Part shown: one piece after another, positions 26,757 to 35,809 of the stretch
How positions within the stretch are numbered: position 1 is the stretch's first letter
Layout of the letters: each line of letters opens with the position of its first letter
Assembly: GCA_037015955.1 (NCBI GenBank)
Contig: CP143548.1
Coordinates: 2,412,001 to 2,476,000, forward strand
Length of the DNA stretch: 64,000 bases
DNA from: Lachnospiraceae bacterium JLR.KK008
Lineage (GTDB): Bacteria > Bacillota > Clostridia > Lachnospirales > Lachnospiraceae
Direction: 5' to 3'
Program-made: the position numbers and the translations under genes
The notes under the pieces: generated by a model
Seen by the model: only the letters and a program-made list of their open reading frames with translations
Told to the model about the DNA's origin: nothing
Database searches by the model: none

Positions 26757-27260
26757 TCAATACCCGCGAATCCGGTCCGCAGAGTCATCTTCCGTATTGA
26801 TGATCTTTTGAATCATCACCGGATAGCTGTATGTATCGTTGACTTTCACTTCCACTCTGTCTCCGGCCTTATGTCCCATCAGCGCTTTTCCGAGCGGTGA
26901 TTCTATGCTGATCAGGTTGTGCAGAGAGTCGCCTCTGACCGTCGTCACAATCCGGTACTGTTCCGTAACGTCATCTTCCTCAAAGTAGACTTCCACCGTA
27001 TTGTTCATGCCAACCTCATCCTCTTTGGAGCTGTCGTCGATCATCTGCGCCGTCCGCAGCATCCGCTCCAGATAGCGAATCCGGCTCTCGTTTTTATTTT
27101 TTTCCTTTTTCGCCGCGTGATATTCAAAATTTTCGCTCAGGTCCCCATGCGCCCTCGTCTCTTTCACGTCCTCCAGCAGCTTCGGACGCAGTTCCAGCTT
27201 CCGGTAGTCGATCTCCTCCTGCATCTTTTTCATATCTGATCTTGTCAGTTTATCGTACAT
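26757..27260 (-). CDS. greA: GreA-type transcription elongation factor
   Basis: 167 aa. N-terminal coiled coil with the acidic tip RAHGDLSENFEYHAAKKEKN, followed by the FKBP-like C-terminal domain (VGMNNTVEVYFEEDDVTEQYRIV, ISIESPLGKALMGHKAGDRVEV). GreA rescues backtracked RNA polymerase by stimulating RNA cleavage. All expected acidic residues of the tip are present. Length is slightly above the usual 155-160 aa. Confidence 0.93.
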   Translation of the reverse strand: MYDKLTRSDMKKMQEEIDYRKLELRPKLLEDVKETRAHGDLSENFEYHAAKKEKNKNESRIRYLERMLRTAQMIDDSSKEDEVGMNNTVEVYFEEDDVTEQYRIVTTVRGDSLHNLISIESPLGKALMGHKAGDRVEVKVNDTYSYPVMIQKIINTEDDSADRIRGY

Positions 27261-27423
27261 TCCCGCCTCCTGAAAATGTGGGATATAATATCTGAAGGTG
27301 ATGTTGCAATCCCTTCCGTATCACTGCCCGAACATTTGTACCTTCCTTATTTTAACAGGCGCCGGCTGATCTGGCAATCGGTTTTTGAGTACTCACAGAA
27401 CAGGCGCAGGAGCAAATATCCGC

Positions 27424-28332
27424 TCACAGAATCTCTGTCATTCCTCCTGTGAGGATGCCGATATTGCGTCTGTAGATCTCCGGCAAGTCTTCAATCGGAA
27501 GCGGGTTCTCCCCATATCCTGCCTCTATCGTATAGCCCGGCCTGTCGTACTGTAAAATAAACCAGTCCTTATAGCCCGCATTCCCGGACGCATAAGGGGT
27601 CTGCTCGACCGCATAGTCGCTCACTTCCCCGAAATGGTCCGCGATCTCTCTGGAACGGGGCGGCTCCAGATCTTTATATTTCCAGTAGATCACTTCCCCC
27701 TGTGTATGATAAGCCAGTATCAGAGAAAAATCATGAGACGTTGTGAACTCATAAATCGCCCGGCTCTCAGGAGCCGTCAGGGGCGCCGGCCCCACGTAAT
27801 CTCTCGGCGCAGGTGTCCGGTAGCCCTGCTCATATTTGATCTGCTTTGCCAGCTCCCAGTCCGCCGGAAACTGAAGGTTCAGATCGGTCCCCTCAATATT
27901 TGCCTTCCAGCCATCCGGAAAGGGAATCTGTGGATAGTCCGCCGCAATCCGTCTGGCCTGCTCATAATAGTCTCCTTCTGTCAGCGCGCCTGTCACCAGA
28001 TCGACACCGTCCGGATTGACGAGCGGTATGAGATAAAGTGTTACCTGTTGGTACAGAGCTCTGGCATCAACACCGTTGAACAGTTCACCCTCCGCCACCG
28101 CCCGCGCATAGTCTTCCGCAAACTGCAAGAGGACCGGCACCGTGATCCACTCGTTGGCATGAAACGCTGCGCTGTAACAGACCTGTATCTCACCGACACC
28201 CAGACGCAGCGCAGGGATCTCTTTCCCCATCACACTGCTGCCGATCACTGTCTTTTCCATAAAAGGATAATACATGAGCAAATGCTCTATCGCTTTCATC
28301 GTTGTGTCATACGAATATGCTGTCAATTCCAT
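27424..28332 (-). CDS. M14-family zinc carboxypeptidase (gamma-D-glutamyl endopeptidase I-like)
   Basis: 302 aa. Zinc ligands: H and E in FHANEW and a later H in LAYHTQGEV; substrate-binding and catalytic signals NPDGVDLV and the Glu in YTIEAGYGENPLP. These are typical of cell-wall peptidases that cut the D-Glu-diaminopimelate bond in peptidoglycan stem peptides. There is no signal peptide and no LysM domain, so it probably acts on muropeptides in the cytosol (recycling) or in the spore. Confidence 0.88.
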   Translation of the reverse strand: MELTAYSYDTTMKAIEHLLMYYPFMEKTVIGSSVMGKEIPALRLGVGEIQVCYSAAFHANEWITVPVLLQFAEDYARAVAEGELFNGVDARALYQQVTLYLIPLVNPDGVDLVTGALTEGDYYEQARRIAADYPQIPFPDGWKANIEGTDLNLQFPADWELAKQIKYEQGYRTPAPRDYVGPAPLTAPESRAIYEFTTSHDFSLILAYHTQGEVIYWKYKDLEPPRSREIADHFGEVSDYAVEQTPYASGNAGYKDWFILQYDRPGYTIEAGYGENPLPIEDLPEIYRRNIGILTGGMTEIL

Positions 28333-28492
28333 CTGTCCACCCGCTTTTTTGATTTATTTCCTGTCCCCGCCAGACCGGCGGTTCTGCCATACGCTGTCTG
28401 ACAGGACTCTCCATTATTTCATACATATGCGGGGAACGTTTGAAAAATCAGTCTTTCACGCAGAGTGCTTCCGGGCCGGCCCAATCCTGAAA

Positions 28493-29110
28493 CTATCGAA
28501 TGAAGTTGGTTACGATCCGGGATTCCTTTTCCGGCAGACCATAAGTCTCTTTGCCAAGCGCAATACTTTTCATCAAAAACGACATATTCTCCGCCAGAAC
28601 ACGCATCGTCTGAAGTCCTTCCTCATCCTGCGCGGCCTCTCCGGCGGTTCTGCCGTGAATGCTGTTCCAGTACTGGCCGGAAGCGACAGGCATCCCGGAG
28701 ATTGTAAAGTATTTATTCAGCTCGTCAAACGTCGCCGAAAGGCCGCCTCTTCTGGCCGCCACCACACTGGCTCCCACTTTCATCGTCTTGTCGAACGATG
28801 TACTGTAGAACAGCCGGTCCAGAAAGGCTATAAGCGTGGCATTGGCGGACGCATAGTAGACCGGGCTGCCGACTACAAGGCCGTCGCAGGCTTCAAAGAG
28901 CGGCGCTGTCTCATTGACGAGATCGCCAAAGGCACATTTACCGTTCCTGCCGCAAAAACCGCAGGCGACGCAGCCTCTGATGTCCTTGCCACCGATCTGC
29001 ACCAGCTCTGTCCCGATCTGATTCCTGGCAAACACCTTCTCCATCTCATGCAGTGCGATATAAGTATTCCCCTCCACATGCGGGGAGCCGTTGATCATAA
29101 GTACTTTCAT
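28493..29110 (-). CDS. NADPH-dependent FMN reductase / iron-sulfur flavoprotein
   Basis: 205 aa flavodoxin-like protein. FMN-binding MINGSPHVEGNTY, a Cys cluster GCVACGFCGRNGKC (CxxCxxC with a fourth Cys) and GSPVYYASANATL. Enzymes of this type reduce quinones, azo or nitro compounds, or serve as electron carriers. The Cys cluster puts it among iron-sulfur flavoproteins. The ATG at 29110 has AAGGA upstream and removes three codons of the longer frame. Confidence 0.88.
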   Translation of the reverse strand: MKVLMINGSPHVEGNTYIALHEMEKVFARNQIGTELVQIGGKDIRGCVACGFCGRNGKCAFGDLVNETAPLFEACDGLVVGSPVYYASANATLIAFLDRLFYSTSFDKTMKVGASVVAARRGGLSATFDELNKYFTISGMPVASGQYWNSIHGRTAGEAAQDEEGLQTMRVLAENMSFLMKSIALGKETYGLPEKESRIVTNFIR

Positions 29111-29149
29111 TCTTACCATCCTTTCCCATCTTATATTTATTTGTTTTTA

Positions 29150-29204
29150 TACCCTCAGTGGACAAGGGTACACACGCCGTGTGTCCCTTTGTTCACTGAG
29201 GGTA
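29150..29204. repeat. 55-bp near-perfect palindrome
   Basis: Arms at 29150-29175 and 29179-29204 pair at 23 of 26 positions. It includes the stop codon of the membrane gene at 29193. There is no T run on the minus side, so it may be a barrier/processing hairpin or a small mobile palindrome rather than a normal terminator. Confidence 0.6.
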
Positions 29205-29657
29205 CAGTAATGAGAGCATATGAACTGCCGCCGAAAACAGAACTGCCACACAGCCCTGAACCATTCCTGTCGCCAGAAGACACAGCAGGACGATCCGCAT
29301 CATTACCATCACAAATGCGGCGGCGGCCCACACACCGGCGGAAATCCCAAAGTAGACGGCCAGAACAGCCATAAACATTACCCAAAGCAGCGCATGGAAT
29401 AAAAGCATCCATAACAAGCCGTGTTTCTTAGTGAGCCATTTTCTGCTGAGCAGACAGTTAAGCCCCGCAGCGAATACCGCCAGTAACAGCATCACAAAAT
29501 AATCCGGAAAAAAGACGGTCTCCGCATACAACACTTCATACATCGGTCTTTGTCCGACTGTCAGATTCCAGTAAATGAACGGAAGAAACAGCAGGATCGC
29601 ACCCAGCAAAATAAACGCGCCGTCCCGCAGCCCATAACCTGTTCTCTTCTCAAGCAT
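29193..29657 (-). CDS. Membrane protein of unknown family
   Basis: 154 aa with five likely membrane helices (GAFILLGAILLFLPFIYW, YFVMLLLAVFAAGLNCLL, LLWMLLFHALLWVMFMAVLAV, AAAAFVMVMMRIVLLCLLA, CVAVLFSAAVHMLSLL). The ATG at 29657 has AAAGGAG six bases upstream; the twelve upstream codons of open frame lack a site. I do not recognise the family. It ends inside a long palindrome. Confidence 0.6.
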   Translation of the reverse strand: MLEKRTGYGLRDGAFILLGAILLFLPFIYWNLTVGQRPMYEVLYAETVFFPDYFVMLLLAVFAAGLNCLLSRKWLTKKHGLLWMLLFHALLWVMFMAVLAVYFGISAGVWAAAAFVMVMMRIVLLCLLATGMVQGCVAVLFSAAVHMLSLLYPQ

Positions 29658-29693
29658 CTCTTTCTCCTTTTCCTCTTTTGTGATCAGCCACAT

Positions 29694-30184
29694 CCTGCAT
29701 CACGTTCCCGCATAGAAAAAATCTCATTTCCCATACGGCAAAATGACAGGAGCATTCTATCTCCTGCCATTTATCTTATACTCCCTGATCATTCGCTGTC
29801 AAGAACTGCGCCGGGTATGACAAACGCATTAAAGAACAAACTGTGAACAAGAACACGACTTTGATTTTGCACCGCAGAAGGACAGAAAGATTTTCGTGTC
29901 TGCGACTTGCGGAGGATATTTGTATTTTCTATTGTCCTGTCAACATCAGCAGTTTCCGGACACGGAGGTTCGGAAAAGGGCTGCCTGAGCCCGGATGGCG
30001 AATGCAGACCGTCTGCGTCGCCGGCATAGGACTTGACAGAAGGACAATCTGAAAATACCAGATCCGCAGCACGGAGCATAACGGAAACTTTTTGACCTTC
30101 TGCTCATAACGGAAATCGGCTGATGAATGTTCACAGTTTAATCACTGATACGTTTGTCATGTAGCCCGATCGCACGAATCCGGC
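29694..30184. other. Intergenic region with a hairpin
   Basis: About 490 bases with no gene I can support. A stem of AAATGACAGGAG and CTCCTGCCATTT (29741-29772) lies near one end. The rest is mixed sequence with scattered short repeats and no tRNA-like fold. It could hold a small RNA, but I see no promoter-terminator pair that proves one. Confidence 0.5.
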
Positions 30185-31660
30185 CTAAAACCGGATCGGC
30201 TCCACATCTTCATCGAGGGGCATCATCTCATACTCGGGAAGTTGATCGAGCAGTTCGTTCAGGCAGATGCCCGTGCTGTAGACGACGTCATGAGCCAGCA
30301 TAATGATCTTCTTGCGTCCCAGTGTCGTCTCTACGCCGTTGGCGATCAGATCCTGCGGGTCCGCATCTTCCACAGCGTCTTCCAGACTGGCATTCCAGTC
30401 ATAATAAATATAGCCCCGCTCTGTCATCTCCTCGATGATTTCCTCGTTGACGCCCTGATTATAGCTGTTGACGCTGCCTCCGGGAAACCGGAAGAGCTTT
30501 ACATCCACGCCTGTCACCTCGTAGACAGTCTGCCTCGCCGTCTCAAAATCCTCGACATAGCTGTCCACACTCTCATACACCTGTTCATAGTCATGGGTGT
30601 CACAGTGGATGCCGATCGTATGCCCTTCCTCTACAATCCTGCGCGCAATCTCCGGATGCTTTCTCACATTTTCTCCTACAAGAAAGAATGTCGCCCTGAT
30701 GCCCCGCTCTTTTAAAATATCCAGCACCCTCGCGGTGTTTTCCTCGGATGGTCCGTCATCAAATGTCAGATACATCGTCTTTGGGTGGAAATAATACTCG
30801 ATCCCCTGCACGATGCCGTCCGCGATCTGTTCCTGATATTCCTCCGTGATCAGCAGGTTCCGTTCCTCTTTGTTGGACAGAAATCCTGTCTCAATCAGGC
30901 AGGACGGCATTTTCGTCTCACCGGTCACATGGAAGTCCGCATCTCCCCGCAGTTCCCGCTCTGCTGTCTCCACCTTCCTTGCCGTCTGCTGGCGCATAAG
31001 CTGTGCCAGCCGCCTGTTATCCCACCCGGTGCCCGTCTCCTCATACCACACTTCCATTCCGCTGACACTCGTATCCTCGGAAGCATTCTGATGAATGCTC
31101 ACATAAATGTCTGCGCGGGCGGCATTTGCCATTTTTACCCGCTCCTCTTTGGTGATATAGCTGTCATCTTCCCGCGACATGATAACCGTATAGCCGAGCG
31201 CTTCCAGTTTGTCACGCACCCGTCCGGCAATCGATAAGTTCACCATTTTCTCCTGGATTCCGCCTCTGGCACAGCCTTCGTCCTCACCGCCATGCCCCGG
31301 GTCTATAAAAATCACCGGTATATCTGACACTTCTGTCAGCATCCCCGAAGCCCACAATTCGTCAAACATCCCTTCCAGCGAATAACTCTGCATCGGAGTC
31401 TGCGGCTGCACTTCTTTCTCCGCCTGGACTTCCCGCGAGGCTGCAAACACTTCCAGTGCAGGAATCCTTTGCAGCAGAAAAGCAGTCAGACAGACCATCG
31501 CGATCGTCGCCGCCGTGACAAAAACACGTTTCAAAACCCGGAGCCTTTGCTCCCGCCTGCGGTTTTCCCGGCAGACTTGTCTGAAATTCTTTCCTTCGCG
31601 GCGAACGTTTTTTCTTTTGCCGGCCGTCCTTTTGCTGTGACCAATTTCTCTTTTGTGCAT
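30185..31660 (-). CDS. N-acetylmuramoyl-L-alanine amidase fused to polysaccharide deacetylase
   Basis: 491 aa. A very basic cytosolic start, one membrane helix (VFVTAATIAMVCLTAFLL), then an Amidase_3 domain (FIDPGHGGEDEG with Zn His, SIHQNAS, and the catalytic Glu in CLIETGFLSN), then a NodB-type deacetylase (TFDDGPSEENT, GIHCDTHDY, RFPGGS). The first domain cuts the peptide from muramic acid; the second removes acetyl groups from glycan sugars. Both active-site sets look complete, so one anchored protein would remodel peptidoglycan in two ways. It is adjacent to a signalling block that may control it. Confidence 0.93.
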   Translation of the reverse strand: MHKREIGHSKRTAGKRKNVRREGKNFRQVCRENRRREQRLRVLKRVFVTAATIAMVCLTAFLLQRIPALEVFAASREVQAEKEVQPQTPMQSYSLEGMFDELWASGMLTEVSDIPVIFIDPGHGGEDEGCARGGIQEKMVNLSIAGRVRDKLEALGYTVIMSREDDSYITKEERVKMANAARADIYVSIHQNASEDTSVSGMEVWYEETGTGWDNRRLAQLMRQQTARKVETAERELRGDADFHVTGETKMPSCLIETGFLSNKEERNLLITEEYQEQIADGIVQGIEYYFHPKTMYLTFDDGPSEENTARVLDILKERGIRATFFLVGENVRKHPEIARRIVEEGHTIGIHCDTHDYEQVYESVDSYVEDFETARQTVYEVTGVDVKLFRFPGGSVNSYNQGVNEEIIEEMTERGYIYYDWNASLEDAVEDADPQDLIANGVETTLGRKKIIMLAHDVVYSTGICLNELLDQLPEYEMMPLDEDVEPIRF

Positions 31661-31776
31661 AATACCAAACTCCCCTGTAATTTCGATAAGATAAGATTAC
31701 ACAGGCGCTGCATCAAATTGGTATCATTTTTGCATCATTTTTGCATCATTTCCGATCTGCCTCTTGACACCCGGAT

Positions 31777-32598
31777 CTATTTGGATATCTTCAGAAACAA
31801 TTCATTGATCCCTTCATAAAAGCCGATCGTCACAATCGTCGCCTCTTCCCCCATCCCCGGGAAGACATACTTCTTATAATAAGGTGTCACTTCCAGAAGC
31901 GGGTTGTCCGATTCATAGGCAACGGGACTCCCAAGTCCCATATATTTACTCCATTTTTCGATGATCTTGTCCGCGTCAATCTCTTCCCACAGCAGCGGTG
32001 TTCTCACATAGAACTCATAGAGCCTGCCGTCGTCCGCATCGATATAGGCGTCGATCAGACGGTTTTCCTTATTGGCATTTTTCTGACTGTTGGAAAGACT
32101 CATCTTCCAGACAGCGATATTATTTCTCGGCTCCAACACGTCGATGGCAGAATAAAGCACCGCGTTATAAGCGGCGGGTTCCACTTCCCGCACCTCCTCC
32201 GGCAGGATTCCCGCTTCTTTCAAAATACGCAGTCCGTCATTGCACGTCTCATAGATCTGTTCATCTGTGATCTCCCTGCCGGAAGGTCCCCGATAATTTA
32301 CAACAAAGGCGTAGGACCCCTCCAGTTCCTCGTAATCCATCCCGACGCGGGTCATGGCATTTTGCTCACTCTCGGGAAGTGTCTGGCTGCTCAGACATCG
32401 GGAAAGGATATACAGCCTTTCATTGGCGTTGAGTTCATAGCGGTACCCGGCGCTCGCTTCCTCAATCGTCTCCGCATGAATCTGTCCGAGCGTACTCTTA
32501 TCCCGGTATTTGGCCATGGACTCCGGTCCCCAGATAGACAGGGCCACGCAGACCGCCGTCAGAAGGAAAAATGCCGTTATCTTCGCCTTATACTTCAT
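31777..32598 (-). CDS. Membrane-anchored protein of the signalling block
   Basis: 273 aa: N-terminal hydrophobic anchor (ITAFFLLTAVCVALSIWG) and an extracellular alpha/beta region ending ATIVTIGFYEGINELFLK. It overlaps the upstream kinase by eleven bases, so it belongs to the same unit. No family is recognised. Position and topology resemble anchored accessory proteins that modulate a sensor kinase (as YycH/YycI do), but that is inference. The ATG at 32598 has AAGGA five bases upstream. Confidence 0.65.
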   Translation of the reverse strand: MKYKAKITAFFLLTAVCVALSIWGPESMAKYRDKSTLGQIHAETIEEASAGYRYELNANERLYILSRCLSSQTLPESEQNAMTRVGMDYEELEGSYAFVVNYRGPSGREITDEQIYETCNDGLRILKEAGILPEEVREVEPAAYNAVLYSAIDVLEPRNNIAVWKMSLSNSQKNANKENRLIDAYIDADDGRLYEFYVRTPLLWEEIDADKIIEKWSKYMGLGSPVAYESDNPLLEVTPYYKKYVFPGMGEEATIVTIGFYEGINELFLKISK

Positions 32599-34036
32599 TT
32601 CGTTCCTTCCTCCTTCCCTTCTTTTGCGCCTGGGCGGCTGTCTGACCGGGAAGGACAAAGCTGAAGCAGGAACCCTTTCCGGCCTCGCTCTCTATCTCCA
32701 GCTCACTGTGATGAATCTTCAATATTTCCACGCAGAGCGCAAGGCCAAGCCCGGCCCCGTTTTTACTTCTGGCCCGGGATTTATCTACCATATAGAAGGC
32801 TTTCGTGATCTTGCGCAGTTCCTCCTGCGGAATGCCGATGCCATTGTCTCTGACTGCGAACCGGTAACCATTTTCGAGTGTCTGACCGCTGACCTCGATC
32901 TTCCCTCCCGGCTCCGATGCCTTGCGGGCGTTGTCGATCAGATTCACAAGCACCGTCTTGATCAGATTCATTTCCGCCAGAATCTCTCCCGGCTCGTATG
33001 TAAAGGTAAATACCGCTTCTTTGCTTCCCGCAAACATATCCTGCAGATATGCAAACATTGCCTCCGCCGATACGCTCTGAAGCTCCGCCTCATTTTTCCC
33101 GGCAACGATAATGTCGAGCAGGCGAAACGACATGGCCTCCAGACGTTTCCCCTCCGTATAAATATAATTTGCGGACATAAAGCTGTTCTCTTCGTCCAGT
33201 TTATGAGAACGCAGCATATCCGCATACCCGATAATGGCTGTCAGCGGTGTCTTCAGCTCATGGGCAAACGCACCCATAAACTCTTCTTTCGCCTCGATCT
33301 CCTCTTCCAGCCGTTCGATATTCCGTTCCAGCGCTTTCGCCATTTTATTAAAATCTCGTGTCAGCTGCCCGAGTTCGTCCCGGCTGACCTGTCTGGCCCG
33401 GTAAGAGTAATCCCCGGCCGCCATCCGCTTGGCCGCTTTCGTCAGCAGGCGGACCGGCTTTGTCATGAACGACGAGATAAAGTGCATGGCTATCGTACCG
33501 ACGATCAGCATCACGAACATGACCTGCCGGTACAGGGAAAATCCCATCGCCCGCTCTGTGAACACTTCCGAGACATCCTTCATCATCTCCAGATAGAGAA
33601 CTCTGTCCAGCGCCTTTACCGCAATTCCGGTATGAATATAGTACTTATCCCCTGAGCGGATGATCCGGTATGCCTTTTTCTCTTCCTCCATCTGCATCAG
33701 CAGTTCATCGTCCGCTGAAAATCCGTTGCCCGTATAGAGCACATTTTTCTGCTCGTCAGAGACGCGCAGCAGTCTGCCGCTCCCCCGGCCGCTCATCTCC
33801 AGATTGGAAGTGATCTCTTCCACCGTACTGTCCGGCAGTACGCTGTATTTGGCAGGCACACTCAAAGACGCTGTCTCGAAAGCGAAGCTGAGAATGCTGC
33901 TTTCATCCAGAGCCTGGCTCACTTCCCGTTCCAGAGACGTCTCAAATACATAATTCACAAGATAGAAGCCGGAAAACCCCAGCGCCAGCGCCATGACAAT
34001 GATCATCCACAGCAGCAATTTCAGAGAAAATTTCAT
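32588..34036 (-). CDS. HAMP-containing sensor histidine kinase
   Basis: 482 aa: membrane helix at about 6-28, extracellular sensor region, second helix at about 170-190, HAMP linker, HisKA with the phospho-acceptor His in FAHELKTPLTAIIGY, ATPase N box NLIDNARKASE, G1 DNGIGIP and G2 GAGLGLAL. It overlaps the response regulator gene by four bases and the downstream anchored protein by eleven. All catalytic boxes are intact. The extracellular domain has no recognised ligand fold. Confidence 0.92.
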   Translation of the reverse strand: MKFSLKLLLWMIIVMALALGFSGFYLVNYVFETSLEREVSQALDESSILSFAFETASLSVPAKYSVLPDSTVEEITSNLEMSGRGSGRLLRVSDEQKNVLYTGNGFSADDELLMQMEEEKKAYRIIRSGDKYYIHTGIAVKALDRVLYLEMMKDVSEVFTERAMGFSLYRQVMFVMLIVGTIAMHFISSFMTKPVRLLTKAAKRMAAGDYSYRARQVSRDELGQLTRDFNKMAKALERNIERLEEEIEAKEEFMGAFAHELKTPLTAIIGYADMLRSHKLDEENSFMSANYIYTEGKRLEAMSFRLLDIIVAGKNEAELQSVSAEAMFAYLQDMFAGSKEAVFTFTYEPGEILAEMNLIKTVLVNLIDNARKASEPGGKIEVSGQTLENGYRFAVRDNGIGIPQEELRKITKAFYMVDKSRARSKNGAGLGLALCVEILKIHHSELEIESEAGKGSCFSFVLPGQTAAQAQKKGRRKERNEV

Positions 34037-34692
34037 TGTGATACCTCTAAACGGTAACCGACCTTATACACCGCCACCAGGCAGCGCTCCCAGCCCAGCT
34101 TTCTTCGCAGACGCTGTACATGCAGATCCAGAGTCCGGCTGTCGCCCAGATACTCCTCTTCCCACACTTTCTCATACAGCGTCTCACGAAAGAGCGCCAC
34201 ATTTTTGTTTTTGATAAACAGTACAAGCAGGCCGAATTCTTTGTTCGTCAGTACAATGGGTTTCCCGGCCTTCGTCACTCTCCGGGCCTCCACATCCACC
34301 GTCACATCTCCGGCTGACAGCTTCTGTTCCGTCTTATTGTAACGACGCAGCACTGCCTCCACTCTTGCAACAAGCTCCACCACGTCAAACGGCTTCACAA
34401 GATAATCGTCCGCGCCCAGTTTCAGTCCCTTCACCCGGTCTTTCACCGCATGTTTGGCAGTGATAAAGATCACGGGAATTTCCAGCGGCCTGATATATTC
34501 CATAATGTCATAACCGTCCGCCCCCGGCAACATAATATCCAAAAGGATCAGATCATAGGTATTCTTCTCAATCAGATCCAGCGCCTCCAGTCCGTCCTGC
34601 ACGGAAGTGCACTGATACCCGGCGGAAGACAGGTTGAGGTCGATCAGGTCGCAGATCGGTTTTTCATCGTCAACTATCAGTATCTTAATCAT
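34033..34692 (-). CDS. OmpR-family response regulator
   Basis: 219 aa: receiver domain (acidic VDDEKP, phospho-Asp in LILLDIMLPG, Lys in LVKPFD) and a winged-helix DNA-binding domain (TKAGKPIVLTNKEFGLLVLF... DSRTLDLHVQRLRRKLG). It is the cognate regulator of the overlapping kinase and also overlaps the secreted FG-GAP gene by eight bases, making a tightly packed unit. Confidence 0.94.
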   Translation of the reverse strand: MIKILIVDDEKPICDLIDLNLSSAGYQCTSVQDGLEALDLIEKNTYDLILLDIMLPGADGYDIMEYIRPLEIPVIFITAKHAVKDRVKGLKLGADDYLVKPFDVVELVARVEAVLRRYNKTEQKLSAGDVTVDVEARRVTKAGKPIVLTNKEFGLLVLFIKNKNVALFRETLYEKVWEEEYLGDSRTLDLHVQRLRRKLGWERCLVAVYKVGYRLEVSQ

Positions 34693-35782
34693 CTTCTGTT
34701 TTCTCTACTTTCCATCCCCAGTAAGCCCGCGCCTTCTCCACGAGCTTCTCCATCGTATCGTCATCGTTACAGCGGTATTTTGCCTTGATCTCCGTATCCG
34801 CAGAAAATGCTCCCGTCCGCTGATAGTAAATCGAATAATCGGTCTCCACGAGCATCTCGCCCTCGTCAGTCTCATAACTGTATTTTGCCAGTATGACAAT
34901 GTCTTTCAGCCCGTCCCCGTCAATGTCCTGACAGTTAATCCCCTTGAGCGCATACAGATTATCATAATTTCCCATCGGCTGAAGGCTGGCGATAATATTC
35001 CCCTGCTCATTGGCAACATAGACCATAAAAATATCAAAACTGGCGATATGATAAATACCCGGCACGACTTTCAGCCGCCCCAGCTTACCAAATGTCCTCG
35101 TATAATATTGTTCCGGGATGATCTCCAGTCCCTGCGCAAGCAATTCATCCAGTGTGGAAGCCGTATATAGAAATTCCGTAGAATGGCCGTCTCTGACAAA
35201 AGCAATAATCAGTTCCGTGTTTTTGTTCATCCCGAACCGATTGATCTGATCCGAGATACGATAATCCTGGTAAAATCCTGTCTGCTGCCCGCTCTGGAAC
35301 AATACATCACCTACCCGGTACGGTTTTCCGGCATACGGGCCGCCGTCGTTGACACAAGTCGTCAACAGCACGATGTCCATATACCCGTCTCTGTTCAAGT
35401 CCTCAAAGACGATCGCTGCAATGCTGCGCCCCGGCTGCTTCATCTGGCCCGGAAACCGGTTATTCGTCTCCAGTTGATCGGTCCGGTAAATAACAGTCCC
35501 GTCCTCCTGCGCAAAAAACAGCGCCAGACGTCCGTGCTGTTCGTCAAACGCCGGAATCATCGAGATCTCTCCGTATCCTTTCACCTCAATGGGAAATATC
35601 TGATCTTCCACCACGGTAAACCCGCACCCACCAATATCTCCGGTCTTTTCTATGGCGGCAAGGCGGCTTTTGTACTCCTCATAATCTGCCAGAACATTGT
35701 CATTTTCCGCCCGTACCGGAAGCGGAACAAGGAGACAGGCCGCCGCCAGCAAGACCGCCATTACCTTTCCTGCGTACTTCAA
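34685..35782 (-). CDS. Secreted FG-GAP/VCBS-like repeat protein
   Basis: 365 aa with a signal peptide (VMAVLLAAACLLVPLPVRA). It contains calcium-loop repeats of FG-GAP type: FEDLNRDGYMDIVLLT and INCQDIDGDGLKDIVILA. These beta-propeller-like repeats bind calcium and often interact with ligands or glycans. The start is TTG with GGGAT nearby. As the first gene of the unit and overlapping the response regulator, it is a plausible extracellular partner or sensor for the kinase. Confidence 0.8.
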   Translation of the reverse strand: MKYAGKVMAVLLAAACLLVPLPVRAENDNVLADYEEYKSRLAAIEKTGDIGGCGFTVVEDQIFPIEVKGYGEISMIPAFDEQHGRLALFFAQEDGTVIYRTDQLETNNRFPGQMKQPGRSIAAIVFEDLNRDGYMDIVLLTTCVNDGGPYAGKPYRVGDVLFQSGQQTGFYQDYRISDQINRFGMNKNTELIIAFVRDGHSTEFLYTASTLDELLAQGLEIIPEQYYTRTFGKLGRLKVVPGIYHIASFDIFMVYVANEQGNIIASLQPMGNYDNLYALKGINCQDIDGDGLKDIVILAKYSYETDEGEMLVETDYSIYYQRTGAFSADTEIKAKYRCNDDDTMEKLVEKARAYWGWKVEKTEDD

Positions 35783-35809
35783 AATATCCCTTCTCTTTCC
35801 ACCGGCCGC

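Noticed and set aside
29789-30079. Minus-strand 96-aa ORF
   Set aside because: No ribosome site, no recognisable motif and composition unlike neighbouring genes.
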